Notes: generated by a model not told the origin, from the letters alone. A stretch of 17,360 bases of DNA from an uncultured Bacteroides sp. (GCA_958477465.1 CAUEFX010000077.1:1-17360), one strand, 5' to 3'; positions 8,544 through 15,392 are shown, counted from the stretch's first letter. Made by a program: numbers and translations.

Positions 8544-8580
8544 TTATTATCTATCAATATTGTCCACAGACAGATAATAA
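8544..8580. promoter_or_regulatory. Operator-like dyad upstream of kduI
   Basis: Perfect 9-bp arms ttattatct (8544-8552) and agataataa (8572-8580) extend to 11 of 12 with the next bases (atc / gac). The centre lies about 55-65 bp upstream of the predicted kduI transcription start, an activator-type position. Confidence 0.4.
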
Positions 8581-8686
8581 ACGGGTGTTTAACAAACTAT
8601 AATAGCTCCACCCAATACAAATCGGGCGGCACAGGCGGAAGACAAGTAAACGAATGATTTTTTCAAGAAGAAGACGGAGGATCGAT

Positions 8687-8982
8687 CACCACAGAGTACA
8701 CAGAGGAACACAGAGTAATATTTTGCGGCTCAGTTTGAAAATTTGCCGGAATTCTTTTTGTTCAGAGTTGCTAAATTATACGTATAACGTAATGCTAAAT
8801 TCTCAAGTATAAAAACTGAGCCAGTATGATTCTGAAAACATACTGGTAAAAAGGGGGCAGTCTGAAAACTGAGTCAGTCCGAAAACCCTGTGGGTATGTT
8901 ATGTTAAAATGCGAAAGTGAACTATCTTTGCAGAAGATTAAAAAAAGGGTTACTCTGTGTTACTCTGTGCTACTCTGTGGTG
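8687..8982. repeat. 296-bp MITE-like unit with ~32-bp terminal inverted repeats
   Basis: The left end (8687-8718) and the reverse complement of the right end (8950-8982) differ by one indel and one substitution. Each end is itself built from three units of about 10 bp related to cacagagtaa. Inside are a 10-bp inverted repeat (ggctcagttt 8727-8736 / aaactgagcc 8813-8822) and a perfect 8-bp hairpin ccagtatg/catactgg (8821-8846). It has no coding capacity. I see no target-site duplication at the ends. Confidence 0.6.
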
Positions 8983-9015
8983 AACCCGGATACATCCCTG
9001 CCGGGCATACAAACA

Positions 9016-9048
9016 AAAAGCCCCAAGCAATAATTGCTCAGGGCTTTT
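9016..9048 (-). terminator. Intrinsic terminator, probably of the original tRNA locus
   Basis: An outer 8-bp stem aaaagccc (9016-9023) / gggctttt (9041-9048), a 2x2 internal loop and an inner 5-bp stem agcaa/ttgct with a TAA loop form the hairpin. On the - strand it ends in TTTTTGTTTG, so it terminates leftward transcription. It lies 11 nt beyond the tRNA-3'-end-like sequence at 9060-9070. Confidence 0.7.
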
Positions 9049-9059
9049 GCTGTCAGTTG

Positions 9060-9070
9060 TTGGACTACCA
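9060..9070 (-). other. Candidate attachment site (tRNA 3'-end remnant)
   Basis: On the - strand TGGTAGTCCAA looks like the last bases of a tRNA: end of the T-stem, a 7-nt acceptor strand TAGTCCA and a discriminator A, possibly tRNA-Gln from memory. It is followed by a terminator hairpin. DNA to the right is sharply more AT-rich. This fits the duplicated 3' end left by an integrase that inserts into a tRNA gene. The intact tRNA would then lie beyond the right edge. The identity is only 11 nt, so the call is tentative. Confidence 0.4.
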
Positions 9071-9216
9071 ATCCTTCAATTATCACTCTGTACTGCATTC
9101 TATTGATACTTGTTGATACATTAATTAATATTATCATTATTGATTATCGGTAGCGATAAGTATCATAAGACTGCATAAGTAATCTTAATATTGGGCTCTG
9201 TATTGGGCGCAACTGA

Positions 9217-9269
9217 TAATTATCATTATTCGCTATAATAACAATGTACAAAGATAATAATGATTATTA
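9217..9269. repeat. AT-rich inverted repeat
   Basis: Arms taattatcattatt (9217-9230) and aataatgattatta (9256-9269) match at 13 of 14 positions around a 25-nt centre. It could be an easily melted cruciform or a protein site. Confidence 0.45.
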
Positions 9270-9403
9270 CAATCGCATAATTTTGACATTAATTGTCGTA
9301 ATATGGTTATATCCTATTAATTATAATAAATCATCACTTAATTATAGTACCACAATGATGATTATAAGACAAGTAGTCCTACAACTTATTGTACAGAGAA
9401 TAT

Positions 9404-9430
9404 AAGAAAGCAAAAGCTTTTGCTATTCTT
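9404..9430. promoter_or_regulatory. Perfect 16-bp palindrome with flanking dyad
   Basis: AGCAAAAGCTTTTGCT (9409-9424) is perfectly palindromic, and aagaa/ttctt flanks extend the dyad with one bulged A. No T-tract follows, so an operator or recombination site is more likely than a terminator. Confidence 0.5.
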
Positions 9431-9512
9431 GTGGTGAGAGAGCCCCAAAGGGAGACCAAATCAATAATCCAATATATCCCTGCTATCCTATATCCCTGAT
9501 ATTACAATATAC

Positions 9513-9606
9513 GGCACTCGTGGCACTTGGCACTCAGCCTGCGAAAGACCTTGCTACAATTGGGCTTGTAACAGTTTACAAGTGCCAAGAAGTGCCAATT
9601 AGTGCC
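9513..9606. repeat. Opposed GGCACT / AGTGCC iteron array
   Basis: Three GGCACT copies (9513, 9522, 9529) face three AGTGCC copies (9581, 9591, 9601). The right set is spaced at exactly 10 bp. Between them lies a perfect hairpin cttgtaa/ttacaag with a 4-nt loop (9565-9582). Helical spacing argues for cooperative binding of a protein to one DNA face. Confidence 0.65.
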
Positions 9607-9688
9607 ATTGATAATCAGATTATAGGCGACAAGGTTAATATACGTTAATGACAAAACATATAAAATCCAAGAAATGCTGGGTATCTCT

Positions 9689-9756
9689 ATGACTAATTTG
9701 TCAGATTTAGGAGCAAATCAACTGACAAATTGTCTAATAATCTGACGATTAGTCAT
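9689..9756. promoter_or_regulatory. Long dyad of TGACAAAT-type sites upstream of the integrase
   Basis: Outer arms 9689-9707 and 9739-9756 (atgactaa...cagatt / aatctgac...agtcat) are complementary apart from one indel and adjacent mismatches. A nested perfect 9-bp pair ATTTGTCAG (9696-9704) / CTGACAAAT (9722-9730) shares the left arm, so two alternative folds exist. It lies 117 nt before the integrase ATG. Confidence 0.55.
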
Positions 9757-9872
9757 AATAATAGTATAAGTTATCCAAATCACCTCAAATCACTTTTTGC
9801 CTTAAATTACCCTGTTTTTTCCGTGGAACGATTTTTGATTTAATAACCACAGAAAATCATAATAAACTATAT

Positions 9873-11234
9873 ATGAACAGGCTAATCAAAACCTTTTATT
9901 CCACTAACAAAGTCAAGTTCTCACTAAAGAACCCTGCATTGGAAGTCTCTACTATCAGAGTGCGTACCAATATTAATGGTGAAAGATTCTCTTATTATCT
10001 TCCGTCAAAGTACAAACTGAATCGTTCCTGTTGGGACAGCGAAGCAGGGAGAGCCATTGAGGATGCAAAGAAGAATCCGCAATTAAAGGGCAATCCGCAG
10101 TTACAGTTGATTATGCGTAATATTAATAAGGAGATAGAGAAAACCCAGAATGCTTTAATTATGATATTGGAGTTATGTCAAGCTCATGGAGTAACTCCGA
10201 CATTGGAGCAGGTTCGCACAGAGTTAAGGAAAGAATTGTTAGGAGAGCAACCCGAAGAGCAGGAAGAAGAAAAAGAAAGCAAACCTTTGATTACTGATTT
10301 CTTTGAGTTAGCCAATTATTATATTGAGTTGTGTGAGAATCAGTCTATTCTAAATCAAAAGGGGGAGAAGTTTGCCAAAGGTTCTATCTATAACCATAAA
10401 GCAGCAGTGAAAATTGTTAGGGAGTTCTGCGAATATGCCAATATAAAGAAACTATCTTTAGAAGATGTAGATGCTTACTTTTATGCAGCATTCCTAAAAT
10501 ATATGACTACTGAAGCGGAACACGACAGGGGAAAATATAAGACTAACGGCATAGGAAAGATAGTCAAGAGCATTAAAGTCTTTGCCCGATTTGCCCACGA
10601 GAATGGCTATACCCTTAATGACAGCTACCGTAAGTTTAAGGTATTCCGTGAAGAAGTGGAAACGGTATATCTGAATGAAACCGAACTAACAGCCCTGTAT
10701 AATCTTAAATTACCCGAAAATTTGGCACAAGTACGAGACGCATTCCTCGTTAGCTGTTATACAGGGCTGCGATATGGCGATATGGCTCGTTTGGAACAGA
10801 AGCATTTCCACGATAGTACAGGTACGATAGAGATTGATACTCAAAAGACAAAGGAAAGGGTTGTTATTCCTATCCATCCAAAGGTAAGGGAAATATTCGA
10901 GAAATACAATCAGGCAATGCCTAAGGTACAATGCAACCAAGCAACAAACAGAAATCTGAAAACCATTTGTAAAGCAGCAGGAATAACGGAACTTATAACC
11001 CGAACCGAAACAATAGGCGGAAAGCGTACAGAGGTAACTTACCACAAATATGAACTGGTAAGCTCTCATACCGCAAGACGCTCGTTTGCGACCAATGCCT
11101 ATAAAAGCGGTATGCCCACTCTTTCAATAATGAAGCTGACAGGACACCGAACAGAAACTTCCTTTATGAAATATATCCGTATCGGTAAGGAAGAAAATGC
11201 AGAGATATTGAGTAATTACGAATTTTTTAAATAG
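9873..11234 (+). CDS. int: Tyrosine recombinase / site-specific integrase
   Basis: This 453-residue integrase catalyses insertion and, with accessory proteins, excision of the element. An N-terminal arm-binding domain (about 15-120) is followed by an acidic linker (about 124-137), a SAM-like core-binding domain (about 139-245) and the catalytic domain (about 265-453). Catalytic residues are visible: Arg300 in TGLRYGD, a Lys at 325 or 327 in QKTKER, His399 and Arg402 in SHTARRS, His425 in LTGHRTETS, and the nucleophile Tyr434. The set is complete, so the enzyme should be active. The form is typical of Bacteroidales mobile elements. Position close to the left end, 0.8 kb from a tRNA-like att candidate, fits. 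The next gene starts 4 nt after the stop, suggesting coupled expression. Confidence 0.95.
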   Translation: MNRLIKTFYSTNKVKFSLKNPALEVSTIRVRTNINGERFSYYLPSKYKLNRSCWDSEAGRAIEDAKKNPQLKGNPQLQLIMRNINKEIEKTQNALIMILELCQAHGVTPTLEQVRTELRKELLGEQPEEQEEEKESKPLITDFFELANYYIELCENQSILNQKGEKFAKGSIYNHKAAVKIVREFCEYANIKKLSLEDVDAYFYAAFLKYMTTEAEHDRGKYKTNGIGKIVKSIKVFARFAHENGYTLNDSYRKFKVFREEVETVYLNETELTALYNLKLPENLAQVRDAFLVSCYTGLRYGDMARLEQKHFHDSTGTIEIDTQKTKERVVIPIHPKVREIFEKYNQAMPKVQCNQATNRNLKTICKAAGITELITRTETIGGKRTEVTYHKYELVSSHTARRSFATNAYKSGMPTLSIMKLTGHRTETSFMKYIRIGKEENAEILSNYEFFK

Positions 11235-11238
11235 AAAC

Positions 11239-11811
11239 ATGAAAAAGCATATTATTAATGTTAAAACACTAGAAAGCTATGGTTTACATTTAGTCCCTGC
11301 TCCACCTGAAAGACGTCAGGAAATGCTGAAGCGGTTAAGAAATGACTTTGATAGTTTCATAAAAAATAATAACGAAGAAGAAACAGAATATGAGGAACAA
11401 TTTGAGAAATTTTGTCGTTCTTTTAAAAAATATTTTTTAGAAATTCAAAACAAGGAAAGAGGAATAAAAGCATTTACTTTAAATGATTCCATATTCTTCA
11501 CTATCGCTTTATTAAACAACTTTGAATTTCAATACCTAACTATCACAGATATAGCCAAAGTCTGCAATGTGTTTTTTGACTATGACACAGAGAAAATAAG
11601 AAAAGGAATTCAAAAAATCCGAAAAGAAAAAAGGGAGCAATCAGACTTCAATCTCAAAGTAAACCAACAGATAAATGGAATTGTAAAAAAGGTCGAGCAT
11701 TTGCTTGGAGCAGGAAGTAATAATCAAGCAAAACTAAAAGAAATGAAAGAGTGGCTTCATGCTAATATAATGAGTAAAAACAATCTTTGGAACGAACACG
11801 CTAAAGAGTGA
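11239..11811 (+). CDS. Hypothetical protein co-transcribed with the integrase
   Basis: I do not recognise a domain in this 190-residue protein. It has no signal peptide or membrane segment. It is charged and mostly helical by eye: an acidic stretch around 50-60 (NNNEEETEYEEQFEKF), a hydrophobic middle that may form an HTH-like fold (about 80-112, TLNDSIFF to ITDIAKVCNVFF), then a basic segment (KIRKGIQKIRKEKREQ, about 118-133). The ATG lies 4 nt after the integrase stop and a strong terminator follows 27 nt after its own stop, so int and this gene form one unit. Position matches the small orf2 of NBU-type elements, which helps excision. A DNA-binding accessory role is inference only. Confidence 0.75.
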   Translation: MKKHIINVKTLESYGLHLVPAPPERRQEMLKRLRNDFDSFIKNNNEEETEYEEQFEKFCRSFKKYFLEIQNKERGIKAFTLNDSIFFTIALLNNFEFQYLTITDIAKVCNVFFDYDTEKIRKGIQKIRKEKREQSDFNLKVNQQINGIVKKVEHLLGAGSNNQAKLKEMKEWLHANIMSKNNLWNEHAKE

Positions 11812-11837
11812 TGTACTGAGATTGTAAGGCAAACAAT

Positions 11838-11884
11838 ATTAAAGGGCAACTGGCGTAAAGCGAGTTGCCCTTTAATGTTTTTTT
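11838..11884 (+). terminator. Strong intrinsic terminator after the int operon
   Basis: A perfect 14-bp stem attaaagggcaact (11838-11851) / agttgccctttaat (11863-11876) with an 11-nt loop is followed by G and seven T (11878-11884). It separates the int unit from the HTH-helicase-primase unit. It also contains the ATG at 11875 that would begin a longer but unlikely version of the HTH gene. Confidence 0.9.
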
Positions 11885-11891
11885 GCAAAAG

Positions 11892-11940
11892 TGTCCTGAG
11901 GACAAACGAAAGACGGTTTCAAAGGAAATTTTCACCTTTG
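11892..11940 (+). promoter_or_regulatory. Promoter/operator region of the HTH-helicase-primase operon
   Basis: CACCTTTG (11933-11940) resembles the -7 box TAnnTTTG with the first T replaced by C and lies 24 nt before the HTH gene ATG. A perfect dyad tgtcc-tga-ggaca (11892-11904) lies about 30 bp upstream, directly after a palindromic ttttgcaaaa (11881-11890). It could be an autoregulatory site. Confidence 0.4.
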
Positions 11941-11964
11941 CACCATAATAAAACAAAAAAGGCT

Positions 11965-12243
11965 ATGAAAAAAAACTTTTTAATCATAGATGATACCTTG
12001 ATTGCAAAGGTTGATTTGTTAGAGCAGACGATGAAGACAGCCCTCAGCAAAATAGAAGTAAAAAAGGAGAAGAAATCTCCTAAGTATTTAACCCGCAAAG
12101 AAGTGGCAGACATGCTTAGATGCAGCTACTCAACAGTCCACCGTCTTATAAACAGAGGAATGCTCCCCTGCCGAAAGGTCGGTCGCAAGTCCTTATTTTT
12201 ACTTAGTGATGTAGAAAACGTAATATCAACCCTAAATGTTTGA
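11965..12243 (+). CDS. Helix-turn-helix DNA-binding protein, excisionase-like (HTH_17 / MerR-like)
   Basis: This 92-residue protein has a helical, Lys-rich N-terminal part (1-38) and a winged-HTH domain (about 41-88): YLTRKEVADMLRCSYSTVHR, then the wing with LPCRKVGRKSLFLLSDVENVI. This is the HTH_17 pattern found in excisionases and AlpA-like regulators. I chose the ATG at 11965 rather than the ATG at 11875, because the earlier one lies inside the terminator hairpin and the extra residues look non-coding. The stop TGA overlaps the alternative first ATG of the next gene. A role as recombination directionality factor or regulator of the operon is likely from family and place, comparable to orf2x of NBU1. 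Confidence 0.85.
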   Translation: MKKNFLIIDDTLIAKVDLLEQTMKTALSKIEVKKEKKSPKYLTRKEVADMLRCSYSTVHRLINRGMLPCRKVGRKSLFLLSDVENVISTLNV

Positions 12244-13561
12244 TACCATGAAAAGAAATAAATTTCCGTTGGAAGTATATCCTAAGAAATTGCAAGAGCT
12301 CGTGGACGAAACCAACAAATGCTATGACTATTCAAAGGAGTATCTCTCTTTAGCTCTGTTAGTGGCTTGTTCTACTGCAATGGGATATAGTGTAACCATA
12401 CGTTTCAATGAGGATTTCATCGAAACTGCAATGATTTTTGCTGTCATAATTGGCAAGCCGAACACAGGTAAGACCCATCCTTTAAAATATGCACTTGAAC
12501 CTATTATTAAAAAGGATGAAGAAATGTTCCAAAACTACCGACAGGAAATGAAAGAATACCAACAGGCAAAGAAGAATGACAGCTCAGCCGAAATACCCAT
12601 TCCTAAGTTTAGTAAACAAGTTGTCAAAGACTTTACAATCGAAGCCTTATGTACTCAGCTTAAAGACAGTCCGAGAGGAATATTGCTGTACATGGATGAA
12701 ATCATGGGCTGGCTAAGAAACATGAACAAATATACAGGCGGTTCAGACATAACCAATTATCTGAGTATTTGGAGCAAGGAATCCATTTCCGTAGATCGCA
12801 AAACATCGGAATCAATACGAATCCCCAAGCCATTTCTCTCCATTATAGGGGGAATACAGACGGGAATCCTTTCAGAGCTGATTACAAAAGAGCTGTTACA
12901 TTGTGGATTTTTAGACCGCATTCTGTTTGCTATGCCACAGAATGAAAAGATAACTGAATGGACGGAAATGAGTGTAAGCAGAGAATTGAAAGAATGGTAC
13001 TATCAATTTATCGAAACCTTATTTGCTGTTCCTTTGGAAAAAATGGGGGAAAACATCATACCCACCGTTCTTGACTTATCTCCCGAAGCCAAAGAACACA
13101 TCATATCATGGCGAAACACCATTCATAAGAACACACTTCAAAACAATGAGGGAGAAACCTATGCAGGTGCATACGGAAAAATGGATATTTATGTACTTCG
13201 CTTTGCCCTCATCTTGCAAATGATGTATTATGCTGCTGGAGAAGAAAGCATGAACTGCGTAGGCATCAGAGCTGTTGAGGGAGCTATCTGCCTTGTCAAC
13301 TATTTTATGCAAGAAATTAAGAAAGTACACGAGCTTGTATTTGCCAAAGACATACGTCAGGAGATGAGCGAGGATAAACGCAAGTTTTATGAAGCACTTC
13401 CTTCTCAATTCAAATTAAAAGAAGGGATTGATTTAGGAATAAGAATGGGGCTGACATATGACTCTGCAAAGAAATTTATCTCTAAGAAGAGCGAATACTT
13501 TGAACGTGGGGCAAAAGGGAGTGGTATTTACAAAAAGATATTTATAGAAGATGAAGAATAA
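12236..13561 (+). CDS. DUF3987 P-loop ATPase (helicase/primase-associated)
   Basis: This 441-residue protein belongs to the DUF3987 family, found with phage and plasmid primases and thought to be a RecA-fold replicative helicase. Visible are a Walker A motif GKPNTGKT (73-80), a Walker B strand ILLYMDE (149-155) with Asp154-Glu155, and the segment SIIGGIQTGILSELI followed by FLDRILFAMP (about 200-230), typical of the family's sensor region. The C-terminal 50 residues look like a small winged-helix (FKLKEGIDLGIRMGLTYDSAKKFI). The first ATG at 12236 overlaps the HTH stop by 8 nt; the second at 12248 (4 nt after that stop) is equally possible. The next gene overlaps by 11 nt, so translation is coupled. 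Likely function: unwinding of the excised element or its transfer origin. Confidence 0.88.
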   Translation: MFDTMKRNKFPLEVYPKKLQELVDETNKCYDYSKEYLSLALLVACSTAMGYSVTIRFNEDFIETAMIFAVIIGKPNTGKTHPLKYALEPIIKKDEEMFQNYRQEMKEYQQAKKNDSSAEIPIPKFSKQVVKDFTIEALCTQLKDSPRGILLYMDEIMGWLRNMNKYTGGSDITNYLSIWSKESISVDRKTSESIRIPKPFLSIIGGIQTGILSELITKELLHCGFLDRILFAMPQNEKITEWTEMSVSRELKEWYYQFIETLFAVPLEKMGENIIPTVLDLSPEAKEHIISWRNTIHKNTLQNNEGETYAGAYGKMDIYVLRFALILQMMYYAAGEESMNCVGIRAVEGAICLVNYFMQEIKKVHELVFAKDIRQEMSEDKRKFYEALPSQFKLKEGIDLGIRMGLTYDSAKKFISKKSEYFERGAKGSGIYKKIFIEDEE

Positions 13562-14783
13562 TGATCATAAATACATCCTTGAGCCAAGCGGTAACAGACG
13601 GAAGTATCATGCCTGCCCCCATTGTGGGGCAGAAAAATTTACTTTGTACATTGATGTAGATACAGGACTACCGTTAGCAGACTATGTAGGTCGTTGTGAG
13701 AGAATTAATTCTTGTAGGTATCATTATCCGCCAAGAAAGTATTTTGAAGAAATTATTAATAAAAATAACAAATTTATGTACACAGAAAATGAATCCAAAA
13801 AAACAACATCAGTTGTTAAAGAAGAAAGAGTAAACAGACGTTATTCTAAAATTGTTGATTATGTAAAAAATGCTCTTTTCTGCTTTTTGGTTACAATATT
13901 TGGTAAACAAAAAGTTTTGGCTGCCTTTCAGAAATACGATGTACGAATATCAATGCTGTTTAGAAAGGACAACAAGTATGGAGCTGCTTTTATTATGAAA
14001 GCAAAAGATGGTCTTATCAGACAGGTAAAGGAAATGGCTTATGACCCGAATACAGGTAAAAGGGTAAAGGAAGAGCAAAGCGTATTTAAGTATGACTATA
14101 AAACCAATAGTTATCAGACAGACAATGACGGACTCAGAATACTTTACGCAGGAAAAAGCCTAATGAAAGATTATGACTTTGAAAACAAGTTGTGTTTCTT
14201 CGGAGAACATTTGTTGGCAGGTGAGGTAGACAAGCCTATTGCAATAGTGGAATCTGAAAAGACTGCCATTATATGCGATATATGTATGCCCGAATATATT
14301 TGGCTTGCAACAGGTGGCAAGAATGGTTGTAAATGGACAACAGACGAAGTATATCAAGTATTGAAAGATGCAAACCAGCCAATTATACTTTTTCCTGACC
14401 TTAACGCAACCGAAGATTGGACTGAAAAAGCTGAAATACTGCTAGCTGCTGGACTTGATGTCAGCATTTATGATTTGGAAGCACAAGAGGGAATAACAGA
14501 AGAGGATAAGGCAAAAGGCTTAGATATTGGAGATTATTTCATTCGTTTTTGGAAAGAAAATCATCCTGAAGATGGTGAAACGCTTGAAGAGATAAAATGC
14601 AAGAAAGCCAATATTCCTCAATTAAGTAAGATGCTTTCTTCTTTGTCTCCCAAGAAAGAACTTGGTACGATTGAGGAACTGGGGATAACGATAGACCCTA
14701 ACGAAGTGGATAGCTTGTTACCCAAAAAGTCTTCGGCTTCGGTGTCGGATGTTGATTTGGATGTAATATCCGATATAGAATAA
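13551..14783 (+). CDS. Zinc-ribbon Toprim protein, primase-like (DUF6371-like)
   Basis: This 410-residue protein begins with a zinc ribbon (Cys22-x2-Cys25, Cys49-x5-Cys55 with GRC and YHYPP), as in the N-terminal domain of Bacteroidetes primase-like proteins annotated DUF6371. The centre (about 228-305) reads as a Toprim fold: IAIVESEKTA (Glu234), ATGG, then ILFPDLNATEDW with Asp283. The second Asp of the usual DxD is Asn285. The C-terminal tail is acidic and Ser-rich. The start overlaps the DUF3987 gene by 11 nt. Helicase plus primase suggests replication of the circular form after excision, corresponding to prmN1 in NBU1. No gene follows on this strand, and no clear terminator lies in the 27 nt before the converging gene. 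Confidence 0.82.
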   Translation: MKNNDHKYILEPSGNRRKYHACPHCGAEKFTLYIDVDTGLPLADYVGRCERINSCRYHYPPRKYFEEIINKNNKFMYTENESKKTTSVVKEERVNRRYSKIVDYVKNALFCFLVTIFGKQKVLAAFQKYDVRISMLFRKDNKYGAAFIMKAKDGLIRQVKEMAYDPNTGKRVKEEQSVFKYDYKTNSYQTDNDGLRILYAGKSLMKDYDFENKLCFFGEHLLAGEVDKPIAIVESEKTAIICDICMPEYIWLATGGKNGCKWTTDEVYQVLKDANQPIILFPDLNATEDWTEKAEILLAAGLDVSIYDLEAQEGITEEDKAKGLDIGDYFIRFWKENHPEDGETLEEIKCKKANIPQLSKMLSSLSPKKELGTIEELGITIDPNEVDSLLPKKSSASVSDVDLDVISDIE

Positions 14784-14810
14784 GCTCCAATTTGGTAATT
14801 ATCTGTATTG

Positions 14811-15392
14811 TCATATCATACTTGTTATAATGTCATTGAGTAAATTTTCGGCTCTTTGGTCATAATTCAGAGCGGATAAGTGGTTTTCAAGTTCATCAAA
14901 ACCATTTGTCCGCTCAATTAATAATAGGAGGGTTTGTAAATCTTTGAAATCGGTAGTCTTACGCTGTACATTACTGCAGTTTACATAACGGTCAAACTTG
15001 GATGCAAATAGGTATATTGGGGACATGACCTTTATATCATTGATAATACAGCCAAACCTGCTGTTATTGTACTCATAATCAATAAGTATATCCGTGTCTG
15101 TATGGATATTGGAAGATTCCAAAGATAGCATATAGTCTGAATCTTCCTTAACCACAAACCCTAAAGTGTGTTTGATATTGCGGATAAACTTGTCCTTATG
15201 GCTGTTATCGTATGCTGTCCAAAAATCAAGGTCATTATCAGATCTGTTTCTCCAAAACGGAATGGAGTAATACCTACACAGCAAGTCTATTGCCGTTCCA
15301 CCGATAAGGTATAAGCCATATCGGGTGGCGGTCTTTACAATCTCCGTATCGTATGGAGTGTATTGTTGGAATAGTGGTAGTGTGTTGCTCAT
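14811..15392 (-). CDS. AbiEii-like nucleotidyltransferase (putative type IV toxin)
   Basis: This 193-residue protein has the nucleotidyltransferase motifs of the AbiEii/AbiGii toxin superfamily: GGT (31-33), SDNDLDF (51-57; metal ligands Asp54 and Asp56), a later acidic strand TDILIDY (100-106), and a C-terminal KFDRY...RKTTDFKDLQTL block (132-154) characteristic of AbiEii. Relatives such as the mycobacterial MenT toxins add nucleotides to tRNA acceptor ends; others act in phage abortive infection. It is shorter than many AbiEii proteins (often about 250-300). It overlaps the upstream 109-residue gene by ATGA, so the two are translated together. Toxin function is inferred; a housekeeping or antibiotic-type nucleotidyltransferase is less likely on an integrative element. 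Confidence 0.8.
   Translation of the reverse strand: MSNTLPLFQQYTPYDTEIVKTATRYGLYLIGGTAIDLLCRYYSIPFWRNRSDNDLDFWTAYDNSHKDKFIRNIKHTLGFVVKEDSDYMLSLESSNIHTDTDILIDYEYNNSRFGCIINDIKVMSPIYLFASKFDRYVNCSNVQRKTTDFKDLQTLLLLIERTNGFDELENHLSALNYDQRAENLLNDIITSMI

Larger units (their letters stand above)
8437..9059. other. Host intergenic region upstream of kduI
   Basis: No protein gene is supported. An open frame of 71 codons at 8901-9116 runs through inverted repeats and a terminator and is not credible. The stretch holds the kduI promoter box, an operator-like dyad, a 296-bp unit bounded by inverted repeats and a tRNA-terminator-like hairpin, each listed separately. Nothing is seen in 8581-8686. Confidence 0.6.
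9071..9872. other. Non-coding, repeat-rich left arm of the element
   Basis: About 800 bp of AT-rich DNA with no credible gene. It contains TTGATAC twice at 10-bp spacing (9103, 9113) with an inverted partial copy (GTATCA, 9160-9165), a small hairpin ttatcg/cgataa near 9143-9158, and the inverted repeats and iterons listed separately. It most likely holds integrase arm sites, excisionase sites, and perhaps a replication or transfer origin. No good -7 box was found for the integrase. Confidence 0.5.

Noticed and set aside
8687..8982. CRISPR array from the repeated cacagagtaa units
   Set aside because: The units are contiguous ~10-bp tandems at two inverted ends, with no spacers of regular length and no cas genes.
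8901..9116. 71-codon + strand open frame
   Set aside because: It runs through the right inverted repeat, the tRNA-type terminator and the candidate att site, and its protein shows no family resemblance.
9581..9606. CRISPR-like repeats at AGTGCC
   Set aside because: Repeats of 6-7 bp at 10-bp spacing are protein-site iterons, not CRISPR repeats.
9820..9872. Integrase promoter at gatttttg
   Set aside because: The box lacks the TA of TAnnTTTG and no partner -33 element was found at a suitable distance.
14784..14810. Terminator between the primase-like gene and the converging nucleotidyltransferase
   Set aside because: No stem with a T-tract can be drawn in the 27-nt gap on either strand.
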